Positions 8,701-19,705 of a stretch of DNA of 64,000 nt are shown here, piece after piece (position 1 is the stretch's first letter; the number at the start of each line of letters is the position of its first letter). Position numbers and translations under genes: made by a program. This DNA is from Pseudomonas sp. GM84 (GTDB lineage Bacteria > Pseudomonadota > Gammaproteobacteria > Pseudomonadales > Pseudomonadaceae), in the NCBI RefSeq assembly GCF_000282535.1, contig NZ_AKJC01000070.1:1-64000 (forward strand), given 5' to 3'. The notes below the pieces were generated by a model. That model saw nothing but the letters and a program-made list of their open reading frames with translations. It searched no databases and was not told where the DNA came from.

Positions 8701-11640
8701 ATGGCCGACGCTGCAGGGAAGTATTTAGACGTCTATCGGAGCTGGCAGCAGCACCTCTTTAACTTCAACCTGGATGACAGAGAGACAGAGACGCCAGGCT
8801 TGCGTAAACCGCAGCTTGCCGCTCTGTATGCATCGCTGGGCCACCTCGTGATGTCCCCAGGCACGACCGCGACGATCGTGATGCCAACAGGGACAGGCAA
8901 GACGGATACCATGCTGGGACTGCTAATTGCTGGGCGGTTGGCTAGAACATTGGTGCTAGTTCCGACTGATCCCCTGCGCTCGCAGTTTTCTGAAAAGTGC
9001 GTTGAGTTGAAGAAACTGAGGGAAATCGGTGCTGTGTCGGACACGGCATTGAACCCAGTCGTAAGAGTGATCAGCTCAGGTATGCAGGTTGAGGAAATTC
9101 AACAGCTCGCCGAAGCAAACGTGATCGTGGCTACCCCTCAAGCACTGCTTTTTTTTAGCAATGAAGCCTTGGAGGCGTTGGCTGGGCTTTGTACTCATCT
9201 AGTCGTAGACGAAGCGCACCACGTAGCTGCAATGACTTGGAGCAGGGTGAAAACAGCATTTAAGGAAAGGCCCTGCTTGCAGTTCACTGCTACACCTTTC
9301 CGGGAGGACAGCCAGCCACTTGATGGCAAAATCATCTATAACTATCCGCTGAAAGATGCGCAGAACGATGGCTATTTCAAGCAAATCGAGTTCCACCCGG
9401 TGCGCGAGTACGACCTAGAGCTCGCTGACCAAGCAGTTGCAGATAAGGCTGTTGAGCTGTTGCGGAAAGATCGTGGGCAGGGTTTCAACCATCTTCTGCT
9501 GGTACGAGCACGAACTCAGGCGCGTGCTATAAAGCTGTTCCCACTTTACGAAAAGCACGAAGATCTCTCGCCCGTACTCATCCATAGCAAGGTACCGAAC
9601 CGAGACAGACTACTGGATGAAATCGTCGCGAAGAAGCACAAAATCATCGTATGCGTGGACATGTTGGGCGAGGGTTTTGACCTGCCAGAGCTGAAGATTG
9701 CGGCTATTCACGATCAGCATCAGAGCCCAGCTGTCACGCTTCAGTTTATTGGGCGGTTGACCCGGGTTAGTAAGGAGTTGGGCGATGCGAAATTCGTCTC
9801 GAACATTGCGAATCAGAGAGTCGACTCCCAGATGGCCGCGCTCTATAAGGAGAGTGCTGACTGGAGTGCAGTGATTAGAGATGTGAGCCAAGATAAAATT
9901 GCTCGCGAAATCGAGAAGGAAGCATTCACGGAGCAATTTTCCGATGATGCAGATGCCGAAGACATTTTTGGGTTGAACCCCAACCCCAAGGTCAGCGCGG
10001 TGGCCTACCATGTCGAGCGCGAGAACTGGCGTCCGGAGAAAGCCCATTTCTTCGCTCAAAGCAAGAAACAACGGGATTTTGTCTCCATCAACGAAGCGTC
10101 AGACACCATTATCGTGGTAGCGCAACAAGAGACACCCGTCAGTTGGGCTAAGACGTCAGCGATTGTGGATACCAACTGGGTTATCTACATGGCCTACTAC
10201 CATGTCCCCGATAGAACGCTTTTTGTACACACGTCTGCTGATGAAAAGGAGGCGACTCGATTTTTGAAGTTAATTGCAAAGGATCCCAAAAGAATCAACG
10301 GCGAGCCTGTCTTCCGTACTCTACATGATATCAAGCTCATGAGGCTGCAGAATGTGGGGCTTTCTAGGGCGCGTAAAGATCTGAAATTTACGATGCACGT
10401 CGGACGGGACGTCAACACGATCATCCGCGAAATTGAGACCGGAGCAGCGAAGAAATCCAATATCTTCGCGACTGGATACGAGGATGGGCAGCGGGCCACT
10501 GTTGGGTGTTCACACAAGGGAAAAATTTGGGAGATGAACTCTTCCACGGTGAGCTACTGGATCGAGTGGTGCAAGCGCGCCTCTAGCAAGCTGAACAATA
10601 AAGACATTACTCCAGCAGATATTCTCAAGGATGTAATGCGCGCCGATAAGATCGAAGCTGCTTGGCCAACTGGGCTTTTCTATGCCGATTGGCCTGAGTC
10701 TATTGAGATTGAAAACGAGCAAAGGATTTCACTTGAGTTTGAGGGTGAGGTCTTCAACCTACTCGATGTCGAGCTTGGTAAACCTCGGCGAACCAATGAT
10801 CTGACGCTGGACGTGGCTGTCATTGCCATAGCCGAAGATGGGGCTGAGCGTGAGCTTCCAGATATCACTGTACGGTTACTGGAGGACAGCTACAAATTCT
10901 CTTGCCCTGGGGTTAAGATTATCTTCTCTGAAGCGAACTCCTTCGAGCAGTACTTGGACGCAAATCCTCTGGTATTTTTGGCGGTTGACGGCTCGATGGT
11001 TGAGGGCAATTACCGCTTCTACTCTACCAAGAGCTTGGACTTGAAGCTGCCGATAGGGCTTCTAGAGGCTTGGGAGTGGGGCGACACCCCGATCCATAAA
11101 GAGTCCATGAAGGCCGCTGGTGACTTGAATACCGTTCAAGGTTTCACCTACAGCCGTATCAAGGATGATTACACATTCATTTTTAATGACGATGGCAAAG
11201 GTGAGATCGCGGATCTGGTGGCGATCAGAGAAAGCAAAGACGCAATCTACGTCGACCTATATCATTGCAAGTACTGCCCGCAGAAGGACGGTAAGGCTCA
11301 AGCGGGTGCTCGAGTGGACGATGTCTATGAAGTCTGCGGGCAAGCTTCACGGTCAGTAAAATGGCTGCATACCGAGAAAAAATTCTTCGATCGAATGATG
11401 GAACGCTACCAAAAGGGATTGCCGACAAAGTTTGACCGAATTCTGAAGGGTACCCCAATGGATTTAGAGCTGCTCCGTAACAAGTGCCACGATCACGAGA
11501 TGATCTTCAAGTTTGTGATCGTGCAGCCCGCCATTTCTAAAGAAAAGGTATCCGCGGATCAGTTGGCTGTCCTTGGTACAAGCTATTCATACATCAAAAG
11601 TGTGTCTGGTTCTGAAGTGAGAGTCATAACTAATCAGTAA
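8701..11640 (+). CDS. Superfamily 2 DEAH-type helicase with extra C-terminal module (possible defence protein)
   Basis: The 979-residue protein has a complete SF2 core: RKPQ near residue 35, Walker A PTGTGKTD at 62-69, DEAH at 170-173, TATPF at 196-200, motif V LGEGFDLPE at about 322-330 and motif VI QFIGRLTRV at 348-356. About 600 residues follow the core. Near residues 835-885 is a conserved-looking block with ADLVAI, DLYHCK and YEVCGQA. This may be a nuclease-like fold, but a canonical D...ExK set is not clear. Large helicases with C-terminal modules are common in phage-defence islands, and this one lies in an AT-rich island. It is transcribed alone and converges on the HEPN/caspase pair. 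The substrate and a defence role are inferences. Confidence 0.82.
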   Translation: MADAAGKYLDVYRSWQQHLFNFNLDDRETETPGLRKPQLAALYASLGHLVMSPGTTATIVMPTGTGKTDTMLGLLIAGRLARTLVLVPTDPLRSQFSEKCVELKKLREIGAVSDTALNPVVRVISSGMQVEEIQQLAEANVIVATPQALLFFSNEALEALAGLCTHLVVDEAHHVAAMTWSRVKTAFKERPCLQFTATPFREDSQPLDGKIIYNYPLKDAQNDGYFKQIEFHPVREYDLELADQAVADKAVELLRKDRGQGFNHLLLVRARTQARAIKLFPLYEKHEDLSPVLIHSKVPNRDRLLDEIVAKKHKIIVCVDMLGEGFDLPELKIAAIHDQHQSPAVTLQFIGRLTRVSKELGDAKFVSNIANQRVDSQMAALYKESADWSAVIRDVSQDKIAREIEKEAFTEQFSDDADAEDIFGLNPNPKVSAVAYHVERENWRPEKAHFFAQSKKQRDFVSINEASDTIIVVAQQETPVSWAKTSAIVDTNWVIYMAYYHVPDRTLFVHTSADEKEATRFLKLIAKDPKRINGEPVFRTLHDIKLMRLQNVGLSRARKDLKFTMHVGRDVNTIIREIETGAAKKSNIFATGYEDGQRATVGCSHKGKIWEMNSSTVSYWIEWCKRASSKLNNKDITPADILKDVMRADKIEAAWPTGLFYADWPESIEIENEQRISLEFEGEVFNLLDVELGKPRRTNDLTLDVAVIAIAEDGAERELPDITVRLLEDSYKFSCPGVKIIFSEANSFEQYLDANPLVFLAVDGSMVEGNYRFYSTKSLDLKLPIGLLEAWEWGDTPIHKESMKAAGDLNTVQGFTYSRIKDDYTFIFNDDGKGEIADLVAIRESKDAIYVDLYHCKYCPQKDGKAQAGARVDDVYEVCGQASRSVKWLHTEKKFFDRMMERYQKGLPTKFDRILKGTPMDLELLRNKCHDHEMIFKFVIVQPAISKEKVSADQLAVLGTSYSYIKSVSGSEVRVITNQ

Positions 11641-12392
11641 GAGTGGGTTGCAAAGTCTAGGCTCAGTGGGGGAAGTTCTCCACTGAACCTTGATCTGTTT
11701 CGTCACCTTTACATAAAGGGCTGGCCTCATATTCCCTCAGCTGACAAGCCTCGAATATCGCCGGGCGGGTACCTCCAAGATCGTTGAAAGACGACCTGAC
11801 ACTTGATGTTGTTCCGCTGTCGGTACTCAGCCCGAATAAACAGTCAGGGTAAGCCTAGCTTTGGATTGCGCTTCATCGACCGCAGCGGGAGTTACGGGCT
11901 GTATTCGGTATTCAGGCCACTGCGACTTCGGCATAGAGCGTGATTGGTAGTCTCGTAGGGCCCTTTTTCCGAGAGCTAGATAAGGCTCGGGTTGAGCGTA
12001 CTGCGGTTGAGTCGATCATCCAGGTTTGCAGGTCGATCAAGTCTTGCTCATTCAATCTAAGGTGCAGGTGATTCGGCCAGCCCCGAAACCGTTGACACAC
12101 CGTTGATCATGGGTCGAAGCGCTTCGGCATATCTCGCCACGATGAAGAGATCGGAGAGTACTTCCTAGGCCTTGTCCAAGAGTTGGTAACGCTTTCCCAG
12201 AAGAGAATTCCTTTGCGTAGTGGCGGGGGACTCTACAAAATCTCAGCGTTAATGGGGCGATTGGGTTTCTCGGGATTTCGCACAAAGCCTAGGTCGCAAC
12301 GGTCTCGCCATCTTTTGGCATCAATATTTGCTATGACACTTTTAGTACGGAGTCAGGTAGGGCTCGTATTCGTGCTTAGAGTTTTCATCTGT
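11641..12392. other. Non-coding stretch between convergent genes
   Basis: About 750 bases between the helicase stop and the stop of the HEPN-like gene. Open frames here (for example plus strand 12183-12566) are short or overlap the HEPN gene antisense and look non-coding. No terminator hairpin with a T-tract is evident. Confidence 0.4.
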
Positions 12393-13181
12393 TCATGGTT
12401 TCTTAAATTTTTGTTGGTGCTTGCCGTTGTCGGTATAGCAAAGTATGAATTTTCGAGTTTTTTCATTGTTTATTATGCTTATTTGCGGTTTTGGAATCAC
12501 GCGATGATCGAGCCTTTTGCAGAGTTTATCAAAGAAAAAATTGATATGATCAGACATTGCATTTAAGTAGAAAGCGCTAATAGTGATTGAGGAGCTCTCC
12601 CTGCTCAAGCCTTCCTCAGTCATAGCAATTTTATCAAATCGTTTGATTTGCTCAGGTTCCAGTTCGCCACCTTGATGAATGATGTAGTTTCTTGTGATTC
12701 GAAACCTGTCGATGCGCATCCAATCGTGGAGTAATTCGTCCCAATTTATATTGTGAAAATCGATCAGGTATTTTGCATATGTACCGATATCACCTGAAAA
12801 CATCGCCTCTTTTCTTTTGGGTTCGTATTTCTTAGGGTTTAAGTCGAGCTTAGTAATCTCTGAAACTAAGCGCGCTATGTTGAATAGTGCAATATCTAGT
12901 GAGGAATAGAGCATGCCAAGCGAAGACTTCAGAAATAAGTTATAGTCAGACTCATGCTTCGCTCTTCGCATTTTTAATAACCAGTCTTCACCGTCATTAT
13001 TAGGGCTGTCCAAATGCTCCCAGTAATGCTTGTCCTCTTCGGATTGCAGTTTAAAGTCATCGCGTGCAAAAAAGTGCTCGACTCGTCTAAGGTAAGACTT
13101 CATGTCTCTTATCTGCATTCTGGCTGTGCTTCGCGCAAGCCCTGGCAGGAAAAGGTATTCTGTATTTGCCTGGTTCGACAT
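12393..13181 (-). CDS. HEPN-like protein with RNxxxH motif, putative RNase effector
   Basis: The 262-residue protein is predicted mostly alpha-helical. It carries RNYIIH at residues 164-169, an exact match to the RNxxxH signature of HEPN ribonucleases, in a helix that begins DRFRITRNYIIHQGGE. HEPN proteins often act as RNA-cleaving effectors in toxin-antitoxin and abortive-infection systems. The gene follows the caspase-like gene by 78 bases on the same strand, so it is likely second in that operon, though no clear Shine-Dalgarno precedes its ATG at 13181. It is AT-rich relative to the core genome. The motif is seen directly; RNase activity and the link to the protease are inferred. Non-catalytic HEPN relatives exist, and the short motif could be chance. 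Confidence 0.65.
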   Translation of the reverse strand: MSNQANTEYLFLPGLARSTARMQIRDMKSYLRRVEHFFARDDFKLQSEEDKHYWEHLDSPNNDGEDWLLKMRRAKHESDYNLFLKSSLGMLYSSLDIALFNIARLVSEITKLDLNPKKYEPKRKEAMFSGDIGTYAKYLIDFHNINWDELLHDWMRIDRFRITRNYIIHQGGELEPEQIKRFDKIAMTEEGLSRESSSITISAFYLNAMSDHINFFFDKLCKRLDHRVIPKPQISIINNEKTRKFILCYTDNGKHQQKFKKP

Positions 13182-13259
13182 GTTATAGATTCGGTAGAAT
13201 TTTTAAGGGTTGTTAACCGTCTGAGTGAATAAGCTTAATAGGTGCTTTGAAGTTTTGCT

Positions 13260-14993
13260 TTAGTGGGTGATGGAGTCAACTTGCTTGAGCGAGTGTTCAA
13301 AGTCTACGCGTGCAGGGCTGTAGTACATCACATTTTTGTCTTTTGTTACAGAGACGAGTGTTTCAGAGTGCGTAAATTTCATTCCGACTAGCTCGGTGCT
13401 CCTTCCCCCACTTGCGTCAATTATCTGATAAGGATCCCAGTTTCTTGTATCAATTATGTAGATATAACCCTCTGCGCTTCCAATGGCGACGAGAGGATGG
13501 CTTCTGGACTTGACGGAGTACATAAGATCATTTGACATAAGATGCTCAGAGAGAGTCTCTATGATATCAGTTGGTAATTTTTCGGGGTGGAATAAAAAGT
13601 CATTTATTATGTCGTCACAGCCAGTAACATCCAAGATGCTTGACCTTCTGCTGGTAGGCTTTCTTACGGAGTCCCCGAGACTAACTCGCAACGTTGGACT
13701 TTTAGTTAGCTTGTCGATTGTATAAACTCTGCCTGATGAGCAGGTGAATATTACCTCGACGGAATTCAGGTCGGATATAGAGTAGATGTTCTCTTGCCTT
13801 GCTAAATTCAGCTTCTTCGTTTTTGACCTTTTCCCTTTTAGCTTTGTCACCTCAAAGCGTCCATATGAACCCCCAATCCAAAGCTCTCCATCTAGAATTT
13901 CAGCCGAATAGTAGCACTGATTGGCTTTGATAGATCTTGATCGTAGCAGAGTTATTGTGTTATCTAGGATCGAAAATATCTTGTACTTGTTGAGTCCCAG
14001 TACTACTAGATAGCCTTCGCGAGCGCAAATGTATGTTGGCTCCATATGACTTAGGTCAATCGTTGCAGAGTCAGTGTACAGGTTGCCATCAAGGCCTAGG
14101 ACAAACAGGTCGCCGTCATGGTAAGCGGCGGAAACAGCCCCGCCTTGTAGTTTGTAAGCAGGCGCGCAACCAGAGTCATTCAAGTTGTAGATGGTGCTAC
14201 TGTTTCCTAACAGTAGAAGAGTGCCATCTTGAGGGGAAGCGCATAGTGCGTGCATGCTGTTATGAGTAGGGGAGATAAAGCTATGGTAAAGGCTGTAGTG
14301 AGGTAAGTCTGAGATTGATATATTTGATTCTAGGCTGGAGTAGAACCATGGTCGCTGTGAAAGGCTGGACTTTGTTAGTACTTCTTGAGCTACTTCTTTG
14401 AGCATGTGTTCTACAAGCATGTCGTGGCGAATTAAAAGCTTTGATAGTGCCTCGGAATAGTGACTGTTATCACCACTTCCATCTTTTGCTTTCATTCCGT
14501 AACTTGTAGAGTAGGCGAGCAATAAATTATCTTGATGATGTTCTGTTTCGGCTTTTTGGTGGTGTATGTGCTCAGTTAAGATTCGTGACTCAAAGTTACT
14601 CATATCATATGATGTGCGGCAAGCATCTATTATCACTATTCGCGCCGCTCGACTGCCAGATGTAGCTTGTAATAATTTACTAATCGGGTACGCATACTGG
14701 CTGACTGCGTTTGGTGAACCCGATGGCATGTCGATAGGGAAAATATATCCATATCCCAAATGCTCAATGGCATGCCCCGCGAAGAAAAATATGAGTAAAT
14801 CTTTTTCAGAAAGCTCCTGGGCAACCAGTGTAACTAGATCATCAATTTCCTGGTATGTAGCATTGGTTAGTAACTTGACTGCAAAACCTCGCGCGCCCAA
14901 AGATCTACTCACTACCTGGGCGTCGTTAATAGCATTATCTAATGGGCTGAAGTCGTAACTATTAATCCCGATTACTATTGCCTGTCGTTTCAC
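13260..14993 (-). CDS. Caspase-like (peptidase C14) protease with C-terminal beta-propeller
   Basis: The N-terminal 230 residues form a metacaspase/caspase-like p20 domain: KRQAIVIGINSYDF at the start, catalytic His74 in FFFAGHAIEH, and catalytic Cys125 in VIIDACRTS. From about residue 245 to 577 I count seven short repeats ending in strand pairs, such as DGTLLLLGNSS, DGDLFVLGLDG, EGYLVVLGLNK, DGELWIGGSYG, EVIFTCSSGR, PLVAIGSAEG and ETLVSVTKDK, which suggests a seven-bladed propeller. In bacterial defence, caspase-like enzymes cleave partner proteins after a sensor fires. The start is a GTG at 14993 with AAGGA upstream. It is probably the first gene of an operon with the HEPN gene. The domain calls are good; the defence role and the idea that the propeller senses or binds a target are inference. 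Confidence 0.85.
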   Translation of the reverse strand: MKRQAIVIGINSYDFSPLDNAINDAQVVSRSLGARGFAVKLLTNATYQEIDDLVTLVAQELSEKDLLIFFFAGHAIEHLGYGYIFPIDMPSGSPNAVSQYAYPISKLLQATSGSRAARIVIIDACRTSYDMSNFESRILTEHIHHQKAETEHHQDNLLLAYSTSYGMKAKDGSGDNSHYSEALSKLLIRHDMLVEHMLKEVAQEVLTKSSLSQRPWFYSSLESNISISDLPHYSLYHSFISPTHNSMHALCASPQDGTLLLLGNSSTIYNLNDSGCAPAYKLQGGAVSAAYHDGDLFVLGLDGNLYTDSATIDLSHMEPTYICAREGYLVVLGLNKYKIFSILDNTITLLRSRSIKANQCYYSAEILDGELWIGGSYGRFEVTKLKGKRSKTKKLNLARQENIYSISDLNSVEVIFTCSSGRVYTIDKLTKSPTLRVSLGDSVRKPTSRRSSILDVTGCDDIINDFLFHPEKLPTDIIETLSEHLMSNDLMYSVKSRSHPLVAIGSAEGYIYIIDTRNWDPYQIIDASGGRSTELVGMKFTHSETLVSVTKDKNVMYYSPARVDFEHSLKQVDSITH

Positions 14994-15000
14994 TGATGCA

Positions 15001-17108
<2,108 letters not shown>

Positions 17109-17116
17109 GTTCACTC

Positions 17117-18412
17117 ATGACGTCTAATAGTCAACACGCACCTTCCTACTACGCTGCCACAGCACGGAAGCAAACACGCTACCCAACGCTTGATGGTAGT
17201 CACACCGTAAACGTATGCGTCATTGGTGGGGGGCTCACGGGAGTAAACACCGCCCTGGAGTTAGCCGAACGTGGACTCTCAGTCATCTTGCTCGAAGGCA
17301 GGCAGATTGGATGGGGGGCTAGTGGACGAAACGGTGGTCAGTTGATCCGAGGTATCGGGCATGATGTGTCGGGCTTCTCACGCTTTGTCGGAACTGAAGG
17401 CGTGCGATACCTCAAGCAGGCTGGCCTGGATTCAGTAGCCCTAGTTGCTCGTCGGATTGAGCAATACGCGATCAAATGCGATCTGCGATGGGGATTTTGC
17501 GACCTTGCCAACACTAGGTCGCAGTTTGAGGCCTTTGAAGACGAGCGCAACGACCTTCAGGATCTCGGCTACAAGCATGAAACGCGGATTGTGCCCCCTG
17601 AGCGCATTGGCGAGGTAGTCGGCAGTACGATCTACGCCGGCGCTATGGTGGATATGGGCTCAGGGCATCTGCATCCTTTAGACCTCGTCCAGGGAGAGGC
17701 AAGTGCGGCCAGTCGCTTAGGTGTAGCGATTTTTGAAAATAGCCCTGTCCTGAGTATCGGACATGGTAAGACTGTGACTGTAAAAACTGCACAAGGTCAG
17801 GTGAGGGCAGATGCACTCGTCTTGGGCTGCAATGCTCATTTGGACGAGCTTGAACCAAGATTGAGCGGAAAAGTGCTGCCAGCCGGGAGCTACATCATTA
17901 CGACGGAGCCTCTGTCAGAAGACCTAGCGCGCAGTGTGATTCCCCAAAATATGGCGATGTGCGACCAGAAAGTCGGTCTGGATTACTATCGGTTGACTGC
18001 TGATAGGCGACTGCTATTTGGGGGCGCATGCCACTACACTGGGCGTGACCCAAAGGACATTACTGGCTACATGCGTCCCAAAATGTTGAAAGTGTTCCCT
18101 CAACTAAAAAATGCGCGCATCGATTACGAGTGGGGAGGAATGATCGGCATCACTTCGAATCGTTTCCCTCAGGTAGGGTGTTTGCAAGATCACCCTAATG
18201 TCTTCTACGCGCAGGGCTACTCGGGTCATGGGTTGAACGTCACTCACTGGACTGCGAAGCTACTTGCAGAAGTAATTTCGCGTGACACCTCAAAAGGATT
18301 CGAGGTGTTTAGCACAGTTCCGCACTTTACTTTCCCAGGAGGAAAAGCCTTTCGTTCGCCGTTACTGGCGCTAGGCATGCTTTGGCATAGGTTGCGTGAA
18401 AGCCTCGGTTGA
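17117..18412 (+). CDS. FAD-dependent amine oxidoreductase, copy B
   Basis: This is a 431-residue DAO-family flavoprotein of the same length as copy A (158-1453) and clearly homologous along its whole length. The FAD motif GGGLTGVNTALELAERG is identical, as are WGASGRNGGQLIRGIGHDVS and the C-terminal FPGGKA block. It lies 8 bases after the binding-protein gene, the same order as in copy A. Codons are AT-richer. The likely role is oxidation of gamma-glutamylated polyamines. The gene ends 12 bases before the partial CxxC gene copy, so the pair sits right at a rearrangement joint. Confidence 0.88.
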   Translation: MTSNSQHAPSYYAATARKQTRYPTLDGSHTVNVCVIGGGLTGVNTALELAERGLSVILLEGRQIGWGASGRNGGQLIRGIGHDVSGFSRFVGTEGVRYLKQAGLDSVALVARRIEQYAIKCDLRWGFCDLANTRSQFEAFEDERNDLQDLGYKHETRIVPPERIGEVVGSTIYAGAMVDMGSGHLHPLDLVQGEASAASRLGVAIFENSPVLSIGHGKTVTVKTAQGQVRADALVLGCNAHLDELEPRLSGKVLPAGSYIITTEPLSEDLARSVIPQNMAMCDQKVGLDYYRLTADRRLLFGGACHYTGRDPKDITGYMRPKMLKVFPQLKNARIDYEWGGMIGITSNRFPQVGCLQDHPNVFYAQGYSGHGLNVTHWTAKLLAEVISRDTSKGFEVFSTVPHFTFPGGKAFRSPLLALGMLWHRLRESLG

Positions 18413-18424
18413 GGGGCAGCTCAT

Positions 18425-18604
18425 TTTGGCGAAGAATACGAGCTTCATCTGTGCGAGAACTGCTTTTTTACTCAAGTGGCGGAGATGAAGCGGACGCGGT
18501 GGCTCGCTGCGATGTTCGATGAGCAAGGTGATACGATTTTAAGTGATGAGGCTTACGGTCGCGTCACAGGAGGTACTCGAGATGGTGATGGCAAGCGTAG
18601 CTAA
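18425..18604 (+). pseudogene. CxxC-protein gene fragment, 5'-truncated second copy
   Basis: The frame encodes GEEYELHLCENCF and continues through EMKRTRW to a C-terminus DGDGKRS, matching residues 48-77 of the product of 8077-8316 and then extending beyond it. The first half of the gene, with the start codon and CDVCG, is absent; the oxidoreductase gene lies there instead. Together the two copies show that the full-length protein was about 105 residues. It is non-functional as it stands. Confidence 0.8.
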
Positions 18605-18625
18605 CCGTTAAGCCGTTCCCGTTTA

Positions 18626-18673
18626 GGACAAATTATGGCTTGGCAATAATTATCGCTGAGGAATAATTTGTCC
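18626..18673. repeat. 48-bp AT-rich palindromic site, copy 2
   Basis: Perfect outer arms GGACAAATTAT (18626-18636) and ATAATTTGTCC (18663-18673) flank a central palindrome ATAATTAT (18646-18653), with 9-base spacers on each side. The layout and most bases match the site at 8343-8382. It lies 21 bases after the end of the CxxC gene fragment. Two sites in the same orientation, each after the same gene end, suggest attachment or excision sites, or protein-binding sites carried by a module. Confidence 0.8.
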
Positions 18674-18722
18674 AAATTTTGGGCTGTGGGGCAATCGCCG
18701 GGCCGGGAGCTTGAGGGGAATA

Positions 18723-18803
18723 GTGCGTGACCTACGGCACGGCTGCCGTGAACCGAGCCCAGGTTAACCTAGTCTCGGCCCTGCGGGCTTCCATCCTCAC
18801 GCC
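18723..18803 (-). ncRNA. Structured repeat element, copy 1 (candidate RNA)
   Basis: Read on the minus strand it begins GTGAGGATGGAAGCCC, forms a small GCCC/GGGC hairpin, then a CCGAG/CTCGG stem with an inner AGGTTAACCT palindrome, then conserved GGTTCACGGCAGC, and ends in a weaker TGCC/GGTCA pairing. The same layout occurs at 38963-39047 and 40217-40305. The stem bases differ between copies but keep pairing. I do not recognise the family; it could be an RNA, a mobile palindrome or a binding site. Confidence 0.55.
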
Positions 18804-18983
18804 TGCGCGCACCGCTTGCTCAGCCGCTTCGCGGAAATGCGACGCTCTGAATTGATTGAGCGTGATGAGCCTGCCATCGATGAGATTTGACAGATAGGGC
18901 AGCACCGAGCCGCTCCGTTTCTCAACTGAATTTTTCTCGCGTTCGACACCTCCATAGGGAATGACCTATAGGGAGGGATTCTT

Positions 18984-19277
18984 GTGTCAGCACTACAACT
19001 GTACGTGATCGAGTATGAACTGCACGGCGATCACCGGACATTCATCATCCGTCTCGAGAAGATGGATAACGCTACTGCTTGGCACTGGGCGAGCTGCGAT
19101 GCTGGTGTCGGCATTATTCCGAGGTTTGGTCAGCACAACGTCAAGCTGGTGAGCCGGCCTTTGGCCGAGCGCTATGGCATTTCCGAAGTGAGATGGAGGT
19201 TAGCGGGGCAGGGGCCGGAGTTCATACCTACCCCTGTTGATTTTAAGAAGTTTTCGGAAGGGGCAGGTGGCGCGTAG
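18984..19277 (+). CDS. DUF6555 family protein, 97 aa
   Basis: The sequence fits a small conserved Pseudomonas family that I recall as DUF6555: an N-terminal LYVIEYELHG strand, then AWHWASCDAGVGIIPRFG near residues 32-49, and RPLAERYGI near 58-66. The function is unknown; it is soluble and mixed alpha/beta. It is the first gene of a short same-strand run through 20142, and the TTG-like or GTG start near 18984 follows GGGAGGG closely. Confidence 0.7.
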   Translation: MSALQLYVIEYELHGDHRTFIIRLEKMDNATAWHWASCDAGVGIIPRFGQHNVKLVSRPLAERYGISEVRWRLAGQGPEFIPTPVDFKKFSEGAGGA

Positions 19278-19305
19278 CGCCAGGGAGATCAAACTGGAGG
19301 TAGCT

Positions 19306-19464
19306 ATGCAACCTATGACTGAGGGCCCGGAAGAAAAAGGGCCAAGCGATGTCCCATTTATCAACGACCCGGAAAAGCCCACGTCGCCGCCTTTGAATGA
19401 TGCCGATGCTACGGACGCAGCAGAGGCGGAGGAAGACATTCAAGACGACGCAGAGTCGATCTAG
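19306..19464 (+). CDS. Small acidic protein, 52 aa
   Basis: A 52-residue, strongly acidic and Pro-rich polypeptide (DDAESI at the end, many Asp/Glu/Ala, no aromatic core) that is probably disordered. The ATG at 19306 has an excellent Shine-Dalgarno (CTGGAGGT). It lies 28 bases after the DUF6555 gene and 16 bases before the DUF2188 gene, which supports a real gene in an operon. The role is unknown. Confidence 0.6.
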   Translation: MQPMTEGPEEKGPSDVPFINDPEKPTSPPLNDADATDAAEAEEDIQDDAESI

Positions 19465-19480
19465 ATCCGAGGAGCTACGC

Positions 19481-19705
19481 ATGGATACCTATCACCTGAG
19501 CCCAACCGCCGATGGCTGGGAACTCAAAAAAGCCGGCGCTGAACGTGCTTCGAAGCGTGCCGCCACCAAGCAAGAACTGGTTAGCTCACTGTCCGACTTC
19601 TTTAACGGCACAACAGTATCGGTGAAGATCCACAAGGCGGATGGCACCATCGAAGAAGAACGCACCTACCCGCGTTCTGCTGATCCGAGGCGTTCAAAGG
19701 GGTGA
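19481..19705 (+). CDS. DUF2188 domain protein, 74 aa
   Basis: The protein matches the DUF2188 pattern: YHLSPTADGWELKKAGAERA at the start, a helix with KQELVSSLSDFF, then VSVKIHKADGTIEEERTYPR. Such proteins are small and soluble, of unknown function, often near stress genes. The ATG at 19481 follows GAGGAG. The last four bases GTGA overlap the GTG start of the next gene, so translation is coupled. Confidence 0.8.
   Translation: MDTYHLSPTADGWELKKAGAERASKRAATKQELVSSLSDFFNGTTVSVKIHKADGTIEEERTYPRSADPRRSKG

Noticed and set aside
8701-11640. Assignment of the helicase as HamB (Hachiman)
   Set aside because: No HamA-like partner gene lies next to it, and the C-terminal block is not the one I know for HamB.
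12183-12566. Plus-strand hydrophobic frame before and over the HEPN gene
   Set aside because: Its coding look comes from the antisense of the HEPN gene; the upstream part has no support.
18723-18803. Group II intron domain V or attC site
   Set aside because: The order of stems and the conserved GTTCACGACAGC do not fit domain V or attC consensus, and no reverse transcriptase or integron gene is present.
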